This document shows positions 1 to 6,872 of a DNA stretch of 45,702 nt, piece after piece. The stretch's first letter is position 1, and each line of letters starts with the position of its first letter. Under the pieces are notes generated by a model. The model was not told the origin of the DNA and ran no database searches. It saw only the letters and a list, made by a program, of their open reading frames with translations. Source of the stretch: Lachnospiraceae bacterium UBA5902 (GTDB lineage Bacteria > Bacillota > Clostridia > Lachnospirales > Lachnospiraceae). Position numbers and translations under genes: made by a program. The DNA lies in the NCBI GenBank assembly GCA_002431865.1, contig DJEI01000059.1:1-45702 (forward strand). The letters run 5' to 3'.

Positions 1-482
1 AACTCGTGCAGATGTTTGGCGATGGCGGCACGTAATTCCGGTACACCACCGGCGGGCGGAGGCGTTAACAGATTCGGACTTTGGTCGTTTAAGATCTGGC
101 GTGTCAGCTTCGCCCAGATTGAAAACGGAAAATTCTCCGACGCTGTATGATTGGAAATCAGGTTGATGGAATTGTCATGGTCGGAAGAATTCTGTGTTGT
201 GATAAGGTCAGATTCATTATTTACGGAAACAATCTGACTTTGTATCGGTGAAACAAAGAAACCGCTCTTTGGTTTGGAGTAGATGTATCCTTCTGCCATG
301 AGTTGTCCATATGTGTTTTCGACCGTGATGATACTGATGCCATGATTGCTTGCAAATGCACGCTTGGATGGCAGCTTTTCGTTCGGGGATAAAACACCGT
401 TTATAATATCAGTTTTCATGCAGTTATAAAGGTATTCGTATAAGCTCTGATCGCCGCGTTTATCGAATGAGTAGGTTAACAT
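1..482 (-). CDS. MocR/PdxR-type GntR-family regulator, N-terminal part (runs off the left edge)
   Basis: Only about 160 N-terminal residues are present; a full family member is about 450-480. The start MLTYSFDKRGDQSLYEYLY is preceded on the minus strand by an AAAGGAG ribosome binding site. Residues 1-70 form a GntR winged helix (visible motif LPSKRAFASNHGISIITVE). A linker follows, then the start of a fold-type-I aminotransferase domain (LLTPPPAGGVPELRAAIAKH), which defines the MocR subfamily. MocR proteins such as PdxR bind PLP in this domain and control vitamin B6 genes. The gene is divergent from a pyridoxal kinase, so control of B6 salvage is the natural inference. The catalytic-lysine region lies outside the window, so PLP binding cannot be checked. 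Confidence 0.9.
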   Translation of the reverse strand, partial: MLTYSFDKRGDQSLYEYLYNCMKTDIINGVLSPNEKLPSKRAFASNHGISIITVENTYGQLMAEGYIYSKPKSGFFVSPIQSQIVSVNNESDLITTQNSSDHDNSINLISNHTASENFPFSIWAKLTRQILNDQSPNLLTPPPAGGVPELRAAIAKHLHE

Positions 483-553
483 GATAAGCTCCTTTTTGTG
501 TATTCTGACATTGTAAGATAAATAATGCCGGAATATGGTATATAATCGGCTGT

Positions 554-648
554 TTTGTATCACAAAAGTATATACTATATTTGTATTTTTGTAAATCTGA
601 CATTTATATATAATTTGTGATTGGGGATTTACATAAGGTCACTGTGAC
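554..648. promoter_or_regulatory. Divergent regulatory region between the MocR gene and pdxK
   Basis: The 202-base gap is AT-rich and carries a direct repeat TTTGTAT at 554-560 and 580-586 (26 bases start to start), the palindrome GTATATAC near 569-576, a candidate -10 box TATAAT for pdxK at 609-614, and a perfect inverted repeat GTCAC-T-GTGAC at 638-648 just downstream of it. MocR regulators often bind direct repeats in the shared promoter of divergent targets. I could not find a well-spaced -35 box for pdxK, which would fit an activated promoter. The assignment is inference. Confidence 0.4.
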
Positions 649-684
649 TATATAGTTAGAAAAAATAAAAAAGAGGAGTTTGAC

Positions 685-1521
685 ATGACAGATAAAAAAG
701 TTTTGACAATTCAGGATATTTCCTGTATGGGACAGTGTTCCCTTACGGTTGCACTTCCAATTATTTCGGCATGTGGTGTGGAGACAATCATCCTGCCATC
801 CGCTGTATTATCGACACATACCGGTGGATTTACCGGATATACATTCCGGGATCTGACGGATGATATTTCAGGAATTATGGATCACTGGAAGAAAGAAAAA
901 ATTCAGTTTGACTGTCTGTATACCGGGTATCTTGGCAGTATCAAACAGATTGAATATGTGTATGATTTAAGAAAACAGGTAGTGAAAGAAGATGGCATGC
1001 TGATCGTGGATCCGGCAATGGCAGATAATGGAAGCCTGTATTATGGATTTGATGACGCGTTTGTTGCACAGATGGCAAAGCTGTGTGGAAGTGCGGATAT
1101 TATTCTGCCGAATATCACAGAGGCAGCATTTATGACGGGAAGTGAACTCCGGCTGGAGGATCAGGATGAGTCATATGTGCAGATGATTCTTGAGGCACTT
1201 GCAAAACTCGGATGCAAGAAGGCTGTTCTGAAGGGAATCAGCTTCGAGCCGGATAAGATCGGCGTAGTGGTCTATGATTGTGTGAAGAAACATGCAGAGT
1301 ATTATTTCACCGAGAAGGTGCCGAAGAGCTCGCATGGAACAGGCGATTGCTATGCAGCTGCATTTACCGGTGCAATCATGCAGGGAAAGACAATCCGGGA
1401 GGCAGCAGTGCTGGCAGCGGATTTTGTCGTAGACAGCATTAAAAAGACAGACGATGACCATTGGTATGGCGTGAATTTCGAACGGGCACTTCCAATGCTT
1501 GTGACGGAATTGAACAAATAA
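685..1521 (+). CDS. pdxK: Pyridoxal/pyridoxamine kinase (PfkB/ribokinase superfamily)
   Basis: Phosphorylates pyridoxal, pyridoxine or pyridoxamine with ATP in the cytoplasm, the key step of vitamin B6 salvage to PLP. At 278 residues it matches the PdxK/PdxY family. Visible landmarks are the N-terminal IQDISCMGQCSLTVALPI region, where PdxY proteins carry the substrate loop, a TGYLG segment near residue 90, and the anion-hole motif HGTGD near 217-221 with the likely catalytic Asp221. The start follows an AAGAGGAG ribosome binding site. The gene is divergent from a MocR-type regulator, the usual arrangement for PLP-sensing control, and is followed by an intrinsic terminator, so it is probably monocistronic. 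Pyridoxal and pyridoxamine preference cannot be separated from sequence. Confidence 0.92.
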   Translation: MTDKKVLTIQDISCMGQCSLTVALPIISACGVETIILPSAVLSTHTGGFTGYTFRDLTDDISGIMDHWKKEKIQFDCLYTGYLGSIKQIEYVYDLRKQVVKEDGMLIVDPAMADNGSLYYGFDDAFVAQMAKLCGSADIILPNITEAAFMTGSELRLEDQDESYVQMILEALAKLGCKKAVLKGISFEPDKIGVVVYDCVKKHAEYYFTEKVPKSSHGTGDCYAAAFTGAIMQGKTIREAAVLAADFVVDSIKKTDDDHWYGVNFERALPMLVTELNK

Positions 1522-1553
1522 AAAGATTACTACTTATATCCGAATCCCCAAGG

Positions 1554-1593
1554 AAGGATTGCATTGGTTTATGCCGTGCAATCCTTTATTCTT
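1554..1593 (+). terminator. Intrinsic terminator after pdxK
   Basis: Ten-base perfect stem AAGGATTGCA (1554-1563) with TGCAATCCTT (1577-1586), followed by a T-rich tail. It separates pdxK from the ZIP transporter gene. Confidence 0.8.
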
Positions 1594-1595
1594 TG

Positions 1596-1624
1596 TTGCC
1601 GATTCTGGCTATTTTGTATATAAT
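1596..1624 (+). promoter_or_regulatory. SigA-type promoter for the ZIP transporter gene
   Basis: TTGCCG (1596-1601), 17-base spacer, TATAAT (1619-1624), about 30 bases before the start codon. Confidence 0.65.
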
Positions 1625-1653
1625 ATAGATATCTATGGAATAAGGAGGCAGAT

Positions 1654-2430
1654 ATGAATATATTGATTGCCCTTGGCATACCTTTTATAGGAACAACACT
1701 TGGTGCGGCAATGGTATTTTTTATGAAAGAAAAGATTGCTCCGAAGATCGAGAAAGCATTGCTTGGGTTTGCGTCCGGCGTGATGATCGCAGCATCCGTC
1801 TGGTCGCTGCTGATTCCATCTATCGATATGACGGATGCACAGGGCGGAATTGCATGGGTGCCCGCCACCGTTGGTTTTTTGCTTGGTATTGCATTTTTGT
1901 TATTGCTTGATACTTTGATTCCGCATTTACATTTAAACAGCGATAAGCCGGAGGGTGTACATGCGAAGATCAGCAAGACGATGATGATGTTATTTGCAAT
2001 TACACTGCATAATATCCCGGAAGGTATGGCGGTCGGTGTCACGATCGCGGGTGCACTGGCTGGCAATGCAGGAATCACGATCACAGGTGCATTTGCATTG
2101 TCACTCGGTATTGCAATCCAGAATTTTCCGGAGGGAGCAATTGTCTCCATGCCGTTAAAGGGCGAGGGAATGGGAAAACCAAAAGCATTCTTATGTGGCA
2201 TGGCATCCGGCGCGGTGGAGCCGGTGTTTGGATTCCTGACGATCCTGCTTGCAGCGCAGATGACGAAGATTCTTCCGTATTTTCTGTCTTTTGCAGCCGG
2301 TGCGATGATTTATGTCGTAGTGGAGGAACTGATCCCGGAAGCACAGGCGGGTGAGCACACGAATATCGGAACGATTGGTACAGCCATCGGCTTTGCGCTG
2401 ATGATGGTGCTCGATGTGGCGCTTGGATAA
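1654..2430 (+). CDS. ZIP-family divalent metal transporter
   Basis: A 258-residue integral membrane protein of the ZIP family (ZupT/GufA type), which moves zinc or other divalent cations into the cytoplasm. There are about eight hydrophobic segments. The family signature in the central helices is clear: HNIPEGMAVGV near residues 118-128 and QNFPEGAIVSMPL near 153-165, each a [HQ]N-x-PEG metal site. A third acidic site, VEELIPEA, sits near the C-terminus. The loop between helices 3 and 4 has a short HLHLNSDK cluster that could act as a metal sensor. It has its own promoter and an AAGGAGG ribosome binding site. Metal specificity cannot be read from the sequence. Confidence 0.92.
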   Translation: MNILIALGIPFIGTTLGAAMVFFMKEKIAPKIEKALLGFASGVMIAASVWSLLIPSIDMTDAQGGIAWVPATVGFLLGIAFLLLLDTLIPHLHLNSDKPEGVHAKISKTMMMLFAITLHNIPEGMAVGVTIAGALAGNAGITITGAFALSLGIAIQNFPEGAIVSMPLKGEGMGKPKAFLCGMASGAVEPVFGFLTILLAAQMTKILPYFLSFAAGAMIYVVVEELIPEAQAGEHTNIGTIGTAIGFALMMVLDVALG

Positions 2431-2469
2431 ATTAAATACAGAATCAGTTAGAATAAGGAGTGGAATAAA

Positions 2470-3090
2470 ATGAAAGTATTGATGTTAAACGGAAGTTCTC
2501 ACATTAATGGAACGACGATGGCAGCTTTGACCGAGGTCGGAAAAGCACTCGAGGAAGATGGCATCGAATATGAGATATTTCAGATTGGTGGAGGCCCGGT
2601 CGCGGACTGCCTTGGCTGCGGGCAGTGTACAGAGAATGGATGTATCTTCTCGGATGATGCGGTAAATGCCTTTGTGGAGAAGGCAAAAGCAGCCGATGGA
2701 TACATATTTGGCACGCCGGTGTACTATGCGCATCCGAGTGGACGGATCCAGTCATTCTTAGACAGGGTATTTTACAGCAGTGGCAAGCATTTTGCACATA
2801 AGCCTGGTGCTTCTGTGGCGGTTGCGAGACGTGGCGGGACTGCGACAACCTTTGATGTACTGAACAAATATTTTGGTATCACGCAGATGATCACCGTTGG
2901 TTCAACCTACTGGAATCAGGTGCATGGTAGAAATGCAGAGGATGCGGCGAAGGATCTCGAGGGTATGCAGACGATGCGCAACCTCGGACACAATATGGCG
3001 TGGGTACTGAAATGCTTAGAGGCTGGTAAGGAGAAGGGGCTTGTGCCACCAACGGCAGACCGATCAAACCAGACAAATTTTATACGATAA
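2470..3090 (+). CDS. Flavodoxin-fold NAD(P)H-dependent oxidoreductase with an iron-sulfur flavoprotein-like Cys motif
   Basis: A 206-residue protein with the FMN phosphate-binding loop LNGSSHINGTT at residues 5-15 and the second flavin loop GTPVYYAHPSGRIQSFLDR near 80-98, typical of the NADPH-dependent FMN reductase/iron-sulfur flavoprotein group. Between them is CLGCGQCTENGC (residues 47-58), spaced C-x2-C-x2-C-x4-C, the compact motif that binds a 4Fe-4S cluster in archaeal and clostridial Isf proteins. A redox role with a flavin and possibly a cluster is likely; the electron donor and acceptor are unknown. It lies 39 bases after the ZIP gene with a TAAGGAG site, so it is probably cotranscribed with it. 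Confidence 0.85.
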   Translation: MKVLMLNGSSHINGTTMAALTEVGKALEEDGIEYEIFQIGGGPVADCLGCGQCTENGCIFSDDAVNAFVEKAKAADGYIFGTPVYYAHPSGRIQSFLDRVFYSSGKHFAHKPGASVAVARRGGTATTFDVLNKYFGITQMITVGSTYWNQVHGRNAEDAAKDLEGMQTMRNLGHNMAWVLKCLEAGKEKGLVPPTADRSNQTNFIR

Positions 3091-3177
3091 CGGAAATGTA
3101 GAGGCAGTTAGATATAATACAGGAAAGATACGGTGTGTGATGGGAATTTTTCAGAAACACACAGTAAGGAGGAGCAT

Positions 3178-4458
3178 ATGACGATAGAAGAACAGGCAGG
3201 ACTTGTAAAACTTGCCAGCCCAAGGCTGGCTGGAACAACCGGAGAACTTCGCGATCAGGCACTTCTGGCAGTCGCAAAGGCGTTGACGGATAAAAAAGAT
3301 GCGATCTTTGAAGCAAACAGACAGGATATGGAGCAGGCAGAGGCAGATGGCATTGCAGCACCTGTCTTAAAGCGCCTCAAATTCGACGAAGGAAAGCTGC
3401 GCGACGTGATAAACGGCATTCATGATCTGGTGCAGATGCCGGATCCATTGTTTCAGACGAAGCTTGCCAGAGAACTGGATGAGGGACTTACTCTGTACCG
3501 TGAGACATGTCCAATCGGCGTGATCGGGGTGATCTTCGAGGCAAGACCGGACGCACTCGTGCAGATATCCGCACTCTGCATCAAGAGCGGAAACTGTGTG
3601 ATCTTGAAGGGCGGCAGTGAGGCGGCAAAGAGCAATAAGATCTTATTTGATACAATCTATACGGCGGTACGGGAAGCGGGGCTTCCGGAGCATTGCATGC
3701 TGCAGCTCGAAGCAAGAAGTGAGATCAACGAACTGCTTACCTGTCAGAGCTCCGTGGATCTGCTGATCCCACGTGGTTCCAATGCATTTGTTCAGTATAT
3801 TATGAGCCATACAAATATCCCGGTTATGGGGCATGCGGATGGCATCTGTCATATTTATGTTGATAAGGACGCAGATATCGGGAAGGCAATTCCGATTATC
3901 TTAGATGCGAAGACACAATATGTCAGTGCCTGCAACTCGGTAGAAACCCTGCTCGTGCATAAGGATATCGCGAAGGCTCTGGTTCCGAAGCTGGCACAGG
4001 CACTGAAGGAGAAGCATGTTGAGCTTCGTGGAACGAAGGAGATTCAGGCACTTGTACCTTGTGTACCTGCGACCGAGAAGGATGATGATACCGAGTATCT
4101 TGATTATATCCTGTCGGCGAAAGTGGTTGGATCTGTGGATGAGGCGATTGACCATATCAACCAGCATGGTTCCCACCATACGGACAGTATTGTGACCGAG
4201 AACAAGGAGACGGCACTTCATTTCATGCGTATGGTCGATTCTGCCGGGGTTTATCAGAACTGTTCTACACGGTTTGCTGATGGTTACCGTTATGGATTTG
4301 GTGCAGAGGTTGGCATTAGTACAAGTAAATTACATGCGAGAGGTCCGGTCGGATTAGAGGGACTGCTCAGTTACAAATATAAGTTGTTCGGCGATGGACA
4401 TATCGTTGATGACTATGCACAGGGAAGAAAGAAGTTCCATTTTGTTGATCTGCCATAA
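3178..4458 (+). CDS. proA: Glutamate-5-semialdehyde dehydrogenase (gamma-glutamyl phosphate reductase)
   Basis: Second step of proline synthesis: NADPH reduction of gamma-glutamyl phosphate to glutamate semialdehyde. The protein has 426 residues, full length for ProA. I place the start at the ATG after AAGGAGG; a longer reading from 3133 lacks such a site. Visible motifs are IGVIGVIFEARPDALVQIS, the cofactor-site segment CVILKGGSEA, the catalytic Cys252 in QYVSACNSVETLL, and the C-terminal GFGAEVGISTSKLHARGP. The usual partner proB is not in the window. It heads a run of closely spaced genes to hisC. A TATAAT-like box occurs at 3113-3118 without a convincing -35. Confidence 0.96.
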   Translation: MTIEEQAGLVKLASPRLAGTTGELRDQALLAVAKALTDKKDAIFEANRQDMEQAEADGIAAPVLKRLKFDEGKLRDVINGIHDLVQMPDPLFQTKLARELDEGLTLYRETCPIGVIGVIFEARPDALVQISALCIKSGNCVILKGGSEAAKSNKILFDTIYTAVREAGLPEHCMLQLEARSEINELLTCQSSVDLLIPRGSNAFVQYIMSHTNIPVMGHADGICHIYVDKDADIGKAIPIILDAKTQYVSACNSVETLLVHKDIAKALVPKLAQALKEKHVELRGTKEIQALVPCVPATEKDDDTEYLDYILSAKVVGSVDEAIDHINQHGSHHTDSIVTENKETALHFMRMVDSAGVYQNCSTRFADGYRYGFGAEVGISTSKLHARGPVGLEGLLSYKYKLFGDGHIVDDYAQGRKKFHFVDLP

Positions 4459-4499
4459 TAGATTTGTTAACGCGTTATGCATTGCGAAGGAGGATGCCT

Positions 4500-5975
4500 A
4501 TGGAGAAAACAATCGCATCAATCACGAAACCACAGGATGAGGAGATTGCAGAAAGACTGTCTGTGGCGAGAGAAAAACTTGCCACTCTGCAGATACAGGT
4601 GAAAGAAGCAAAGCTTCCGGTATTGGTTTTATTTGAAGGCTTTGGTGCTGCCGGAAAGGGTAGTGTGCTAAGTAAGATCATTAAGAACATGGATCCGCGT
4701 TTTTTCCATGTCGAGACGATGAATCAGCCGGAGCCGACTGAGCTTCGGAAACCATTTCTGTATCGGTATTTTATACGGATTCCGGAGAATGGACAGTTTA
4801 CATTTATGGACGGCGGCTGGATGGAAGAAATCGTGAAAGACCGTGTGCATGAGCAGTTGGACGATGAAGCGTTTGAGAAGAAGATCCGTAGTATCAAGCG
4901 CTTTGAACGGACACTCTCGGACAATGGCTATACGATTCTGAAATTCTTCTTTTACATTGATGAGAAAGAGCAGAAGAAGCGGATGGAGGAGCTGCTTGCA
5001 GATGAGAACACGGCATGGCGCGTCTCTGAGGAAGACTTGTGGCAGAACAAAAAACACAAGAAATGTTCCGAGGTTTATCAGACCTATATGGAACAGACAA
5101 ACCAGTCGTATGCACCGTGGTATGCGATTGATGCCAAAAGTAAGAAATGGGCGGAGCTGCAGATCTTAGAGCGCATCAATCAGAATATTGAGACGGCACT
5201 TGCAAACCGCGGACATGCAGTACCGATTCTGCCGAATCTGTTCCCGCTTTCTCCAATCCAGAAGCTTGCAGATGTGGACTTGAACAAATCACTTACCGAG
5301 GAAGAATATCAGGAGAAGCTGTCGAAGCTACAGAAGCGGCTGTCAGAGCTTCACAATGTGATTTACCGGAAGAAGATACCGGTTATCATTGCCTATGAAG
5401 GCTGGGATGCAGCCGGAAAGGGCGGTAATATCAAGCGGATCGCGTCGGCACTCGATGCGCGCGGCTATGAGGTACATCCGATCGCAAGTCCGGAGCCGCA
5501 TGAGAAGAACCGGCATTTCCTGTGGCGCTTCTGGACGAGACTGCCAAAGACCGGGCATGTTGCGATCTTTGACCGTACCTGGTATGGACGTGTGATGGTG
5601 GAGCGGCTCGAAGGCTTCTGCTCCGAAAATGACTGGCAAAGGGCATACAACGAGATTAACGAGTTTGAAAAAGAACTTTCAGACTGGGGTGCGGTCATCG
5701 TGAAATTCTGGGTACAGATCGACAAGGATACCCAGTTAGAGCGGTTTACGCTTCGCCAGAATACGCCGGAGAAACGCTGGAAGATCACCGATGAGGACTG
5801 GCGGAACAGGGAGAAGTGGGATGCATATGAGGTGGCAGTGGATGAGATGCTTCAGAAGACGAATACGACGTATGCCCCATGGCAGATTCTGGAATCAAAC
5901 GATAAAAAATATGCACGGATCAAGGCATTAGAGACGGTGATCCAAGCGATAGAAGAAAAATTAAAAAATAAATAA
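4500..5975 (+). CDS. Tandem-domain PPK2-family polyphosphate kinase (polyphosphate:AMP phosphotransferase type)
   Basis: About 491 residues made of two fused PPK2 domains, the layout of class II PPK2/PAP enzymes that use inorganic polyphosphate to phosphorylate AMP to ADP. The N-terminal domain keeps the Walker A motif EGFGAAGKG (about 46-54), but the position usually read as DR[ST]WYGR is DGGWMEE (about 104), so it looks catalytically degenerate. The C-terminal domain has Walker A EGWDAAGKGG (about 300) and an intact Walker B/lid region FDRTWYGRVMVERLEG with Asp358. The start is the ATG six bases after AAGGAGG; an ATG six bases earlier abuts that site. It lies 41 bases after proA. AMP specificity is inferred from architecture. 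Confidence 0.9.
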   Translation: MEKTIASITKPQDEEIAERLSVAREKLATLQIQVKEAKLPVLVLFEGFGAAGKGSVLSKIIKNMDPRFFHVETMNQPEPTELRKPFLYRYFIRIPENGQFTFMDGGWMEEIVKDRVHEQLDDEAFEKKIRSIKRFERTLSDNGYTILKFFFYIDEKEQKKRMEELLADENTAWRVSEEDLWQNKKHKKCSEVYQTYMEQTNQSYAPWYAIDAKSKKWAELQILERINQNIETALANRGHAVPILPNLFPLSPIQKLADVDLNKSLTEEEYQEKLSKLQKRLSELHNVIYRKKIPVIIAYEGWDAAGKGGNIKRIASALDARGYEVHPIASPEPHEKNRHFLWRFWTRLPKTGHVAIFDRTWYGRVMVERLEGFCSENDWQRAYNEINEFEKELSDWGAVIVKFWVQIDKDTQLERFTLRQNTPEKRWKITDEDWRNREKWDAYEVAVDEMLQKTNTTYAPWQILESNDKKYARIKALETVIQAIEEKLKNK

Positions 5976-6011
5976 TGCAGGCGTGCACGTATGTGTATGC
6001 AGGAGGAAAAC

Positions 6012-6845
6012 ATGTTAAGTTTAGTAGAGATTTTGAAGGTTGTATTTTTGGGTATCGTAGAGGGAATCACCGAGTGGCTTCCAATCAGTAGTACCGGACA
6101 TATGCTGCTTGTGGATGAGTTCATCCAGATTCAGGCATCCGATGAGTTTAAGGATATGTTCTTTGTCGTGATACAGCTCGGCGCGATTCTCGCAGTTGTT
6201 CTGCTGTTCTGGGACAAAATGTGGCCGTTTCAGATGAAGGATAAGACGAAACCGGTCTGTGTGAAGGAGAAGTTCTCTCTGTGGTTCAAGGTTGTTGTTG
6301 CCTGTATCCCGGGGGCAGTCGTAACACTCTTGTTTGATGATTATATCAGTGCGCATTTTGGGACACCATACGTGATTGCAGGTGCCCTGATCTTTTATGG
6401 TATTGTATTTATCATCGTGGAACGCTGGAACAAGACACGGACACCGAAGGTGGAGAAGCTGGAAGATATCACATACAAGACGGCATTTTTGATCGGACTT
6501 TTTCAGGTGCTATCAATCGTGCCTGGTACATCCCGTTCCGGTTCGACGATCATCGGGGCATTGCTGATCGGTGTATCCCGTGTGGCTGCGGCAGAATTTA
6601 CATTCTTCTTAGCAGTTCCGGTTATGTTCGGATATTCTCTCCTGAAGGTAATCAAGATGAGTGTGGCAATTACAAGCTCCGAGCTTATTATCCTGATCAT
6701 TGGCTGTGCGGTAGCATTTGCCGTATCACTAGTGGTCATCAAGTTCCTGATGAGCTACATCAAGAAACATGATTTTCAGGCGTTTGGTGTGTATCGTATC
6801 ATTCTCGGTATCACCGTGATCGCATATTTTGCACTGGCTGCATAA
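6012..6845 (+). CDS. uppP: Undecaprenyl-diphosphate phosphatase
   Basis: UppP (BacA) removes a phosphate from undecaprenyl pyrophosphate to recycle the lipid carrier for peptidoglycan and wall polymers, and gives bacitracin tolerance. The 277-residue, multi-helix protein has both family motifs: EGITEWLPISSTGH near residue 17 and PGTSRSGSTI near 175, which form the active site in the membrane. I chose the ATG that follows AGGAGG; an in-frame ATG at 5991 lacks a good site. It is 36 bases after the polyphosphate kinase gene and 27 before the glycosidase, so probably part of the proA-hisC transcription unit. Confidence 0.95.
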   Translation: MLSLVEILKVVFLGIVEGITEWLPISSTGHMLLVDEFIQIQASDEFKDMFFVVIQLGAILAVVLLFWDKMWPFQMKDKTKPVCVKEKFSLWFKVVVACIPGAVVTLLFDDYISAHFGTPYVIAGALIFYGIVFIIVERWNKTRTPKVEKLEDITYKTAFLIGLFQVLSIVPGTSRSGSTIIGALLIGVSRVAAAEFTFFLAVPVMFGYSLLKVIKMSVAITSSELIILIIGCAVAFAVSLVVIKFLMSYIKKHDFQAFGVYRIILGITVIAYFALAA

Positions 6846-6872
6846 AGCTGTCTATATACTGGAGGAAAACGA

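Noticed and set aside
1569..2201. 210-codon minus-strand frame opposite the ZIP transporter gene
   Set aside because: Composition is Pro/Ser/Ile-rich low complexity typical of an antisense shadow; no ribosome binding site or domain, and the plus-strand gene has clear family motifs.
3133..3177. Longer N-terminus for ProA starting at 3133
   Set aside because: The added residues lack family similarity, and the ATG at 3178 has an excellent AAGGAGG site.
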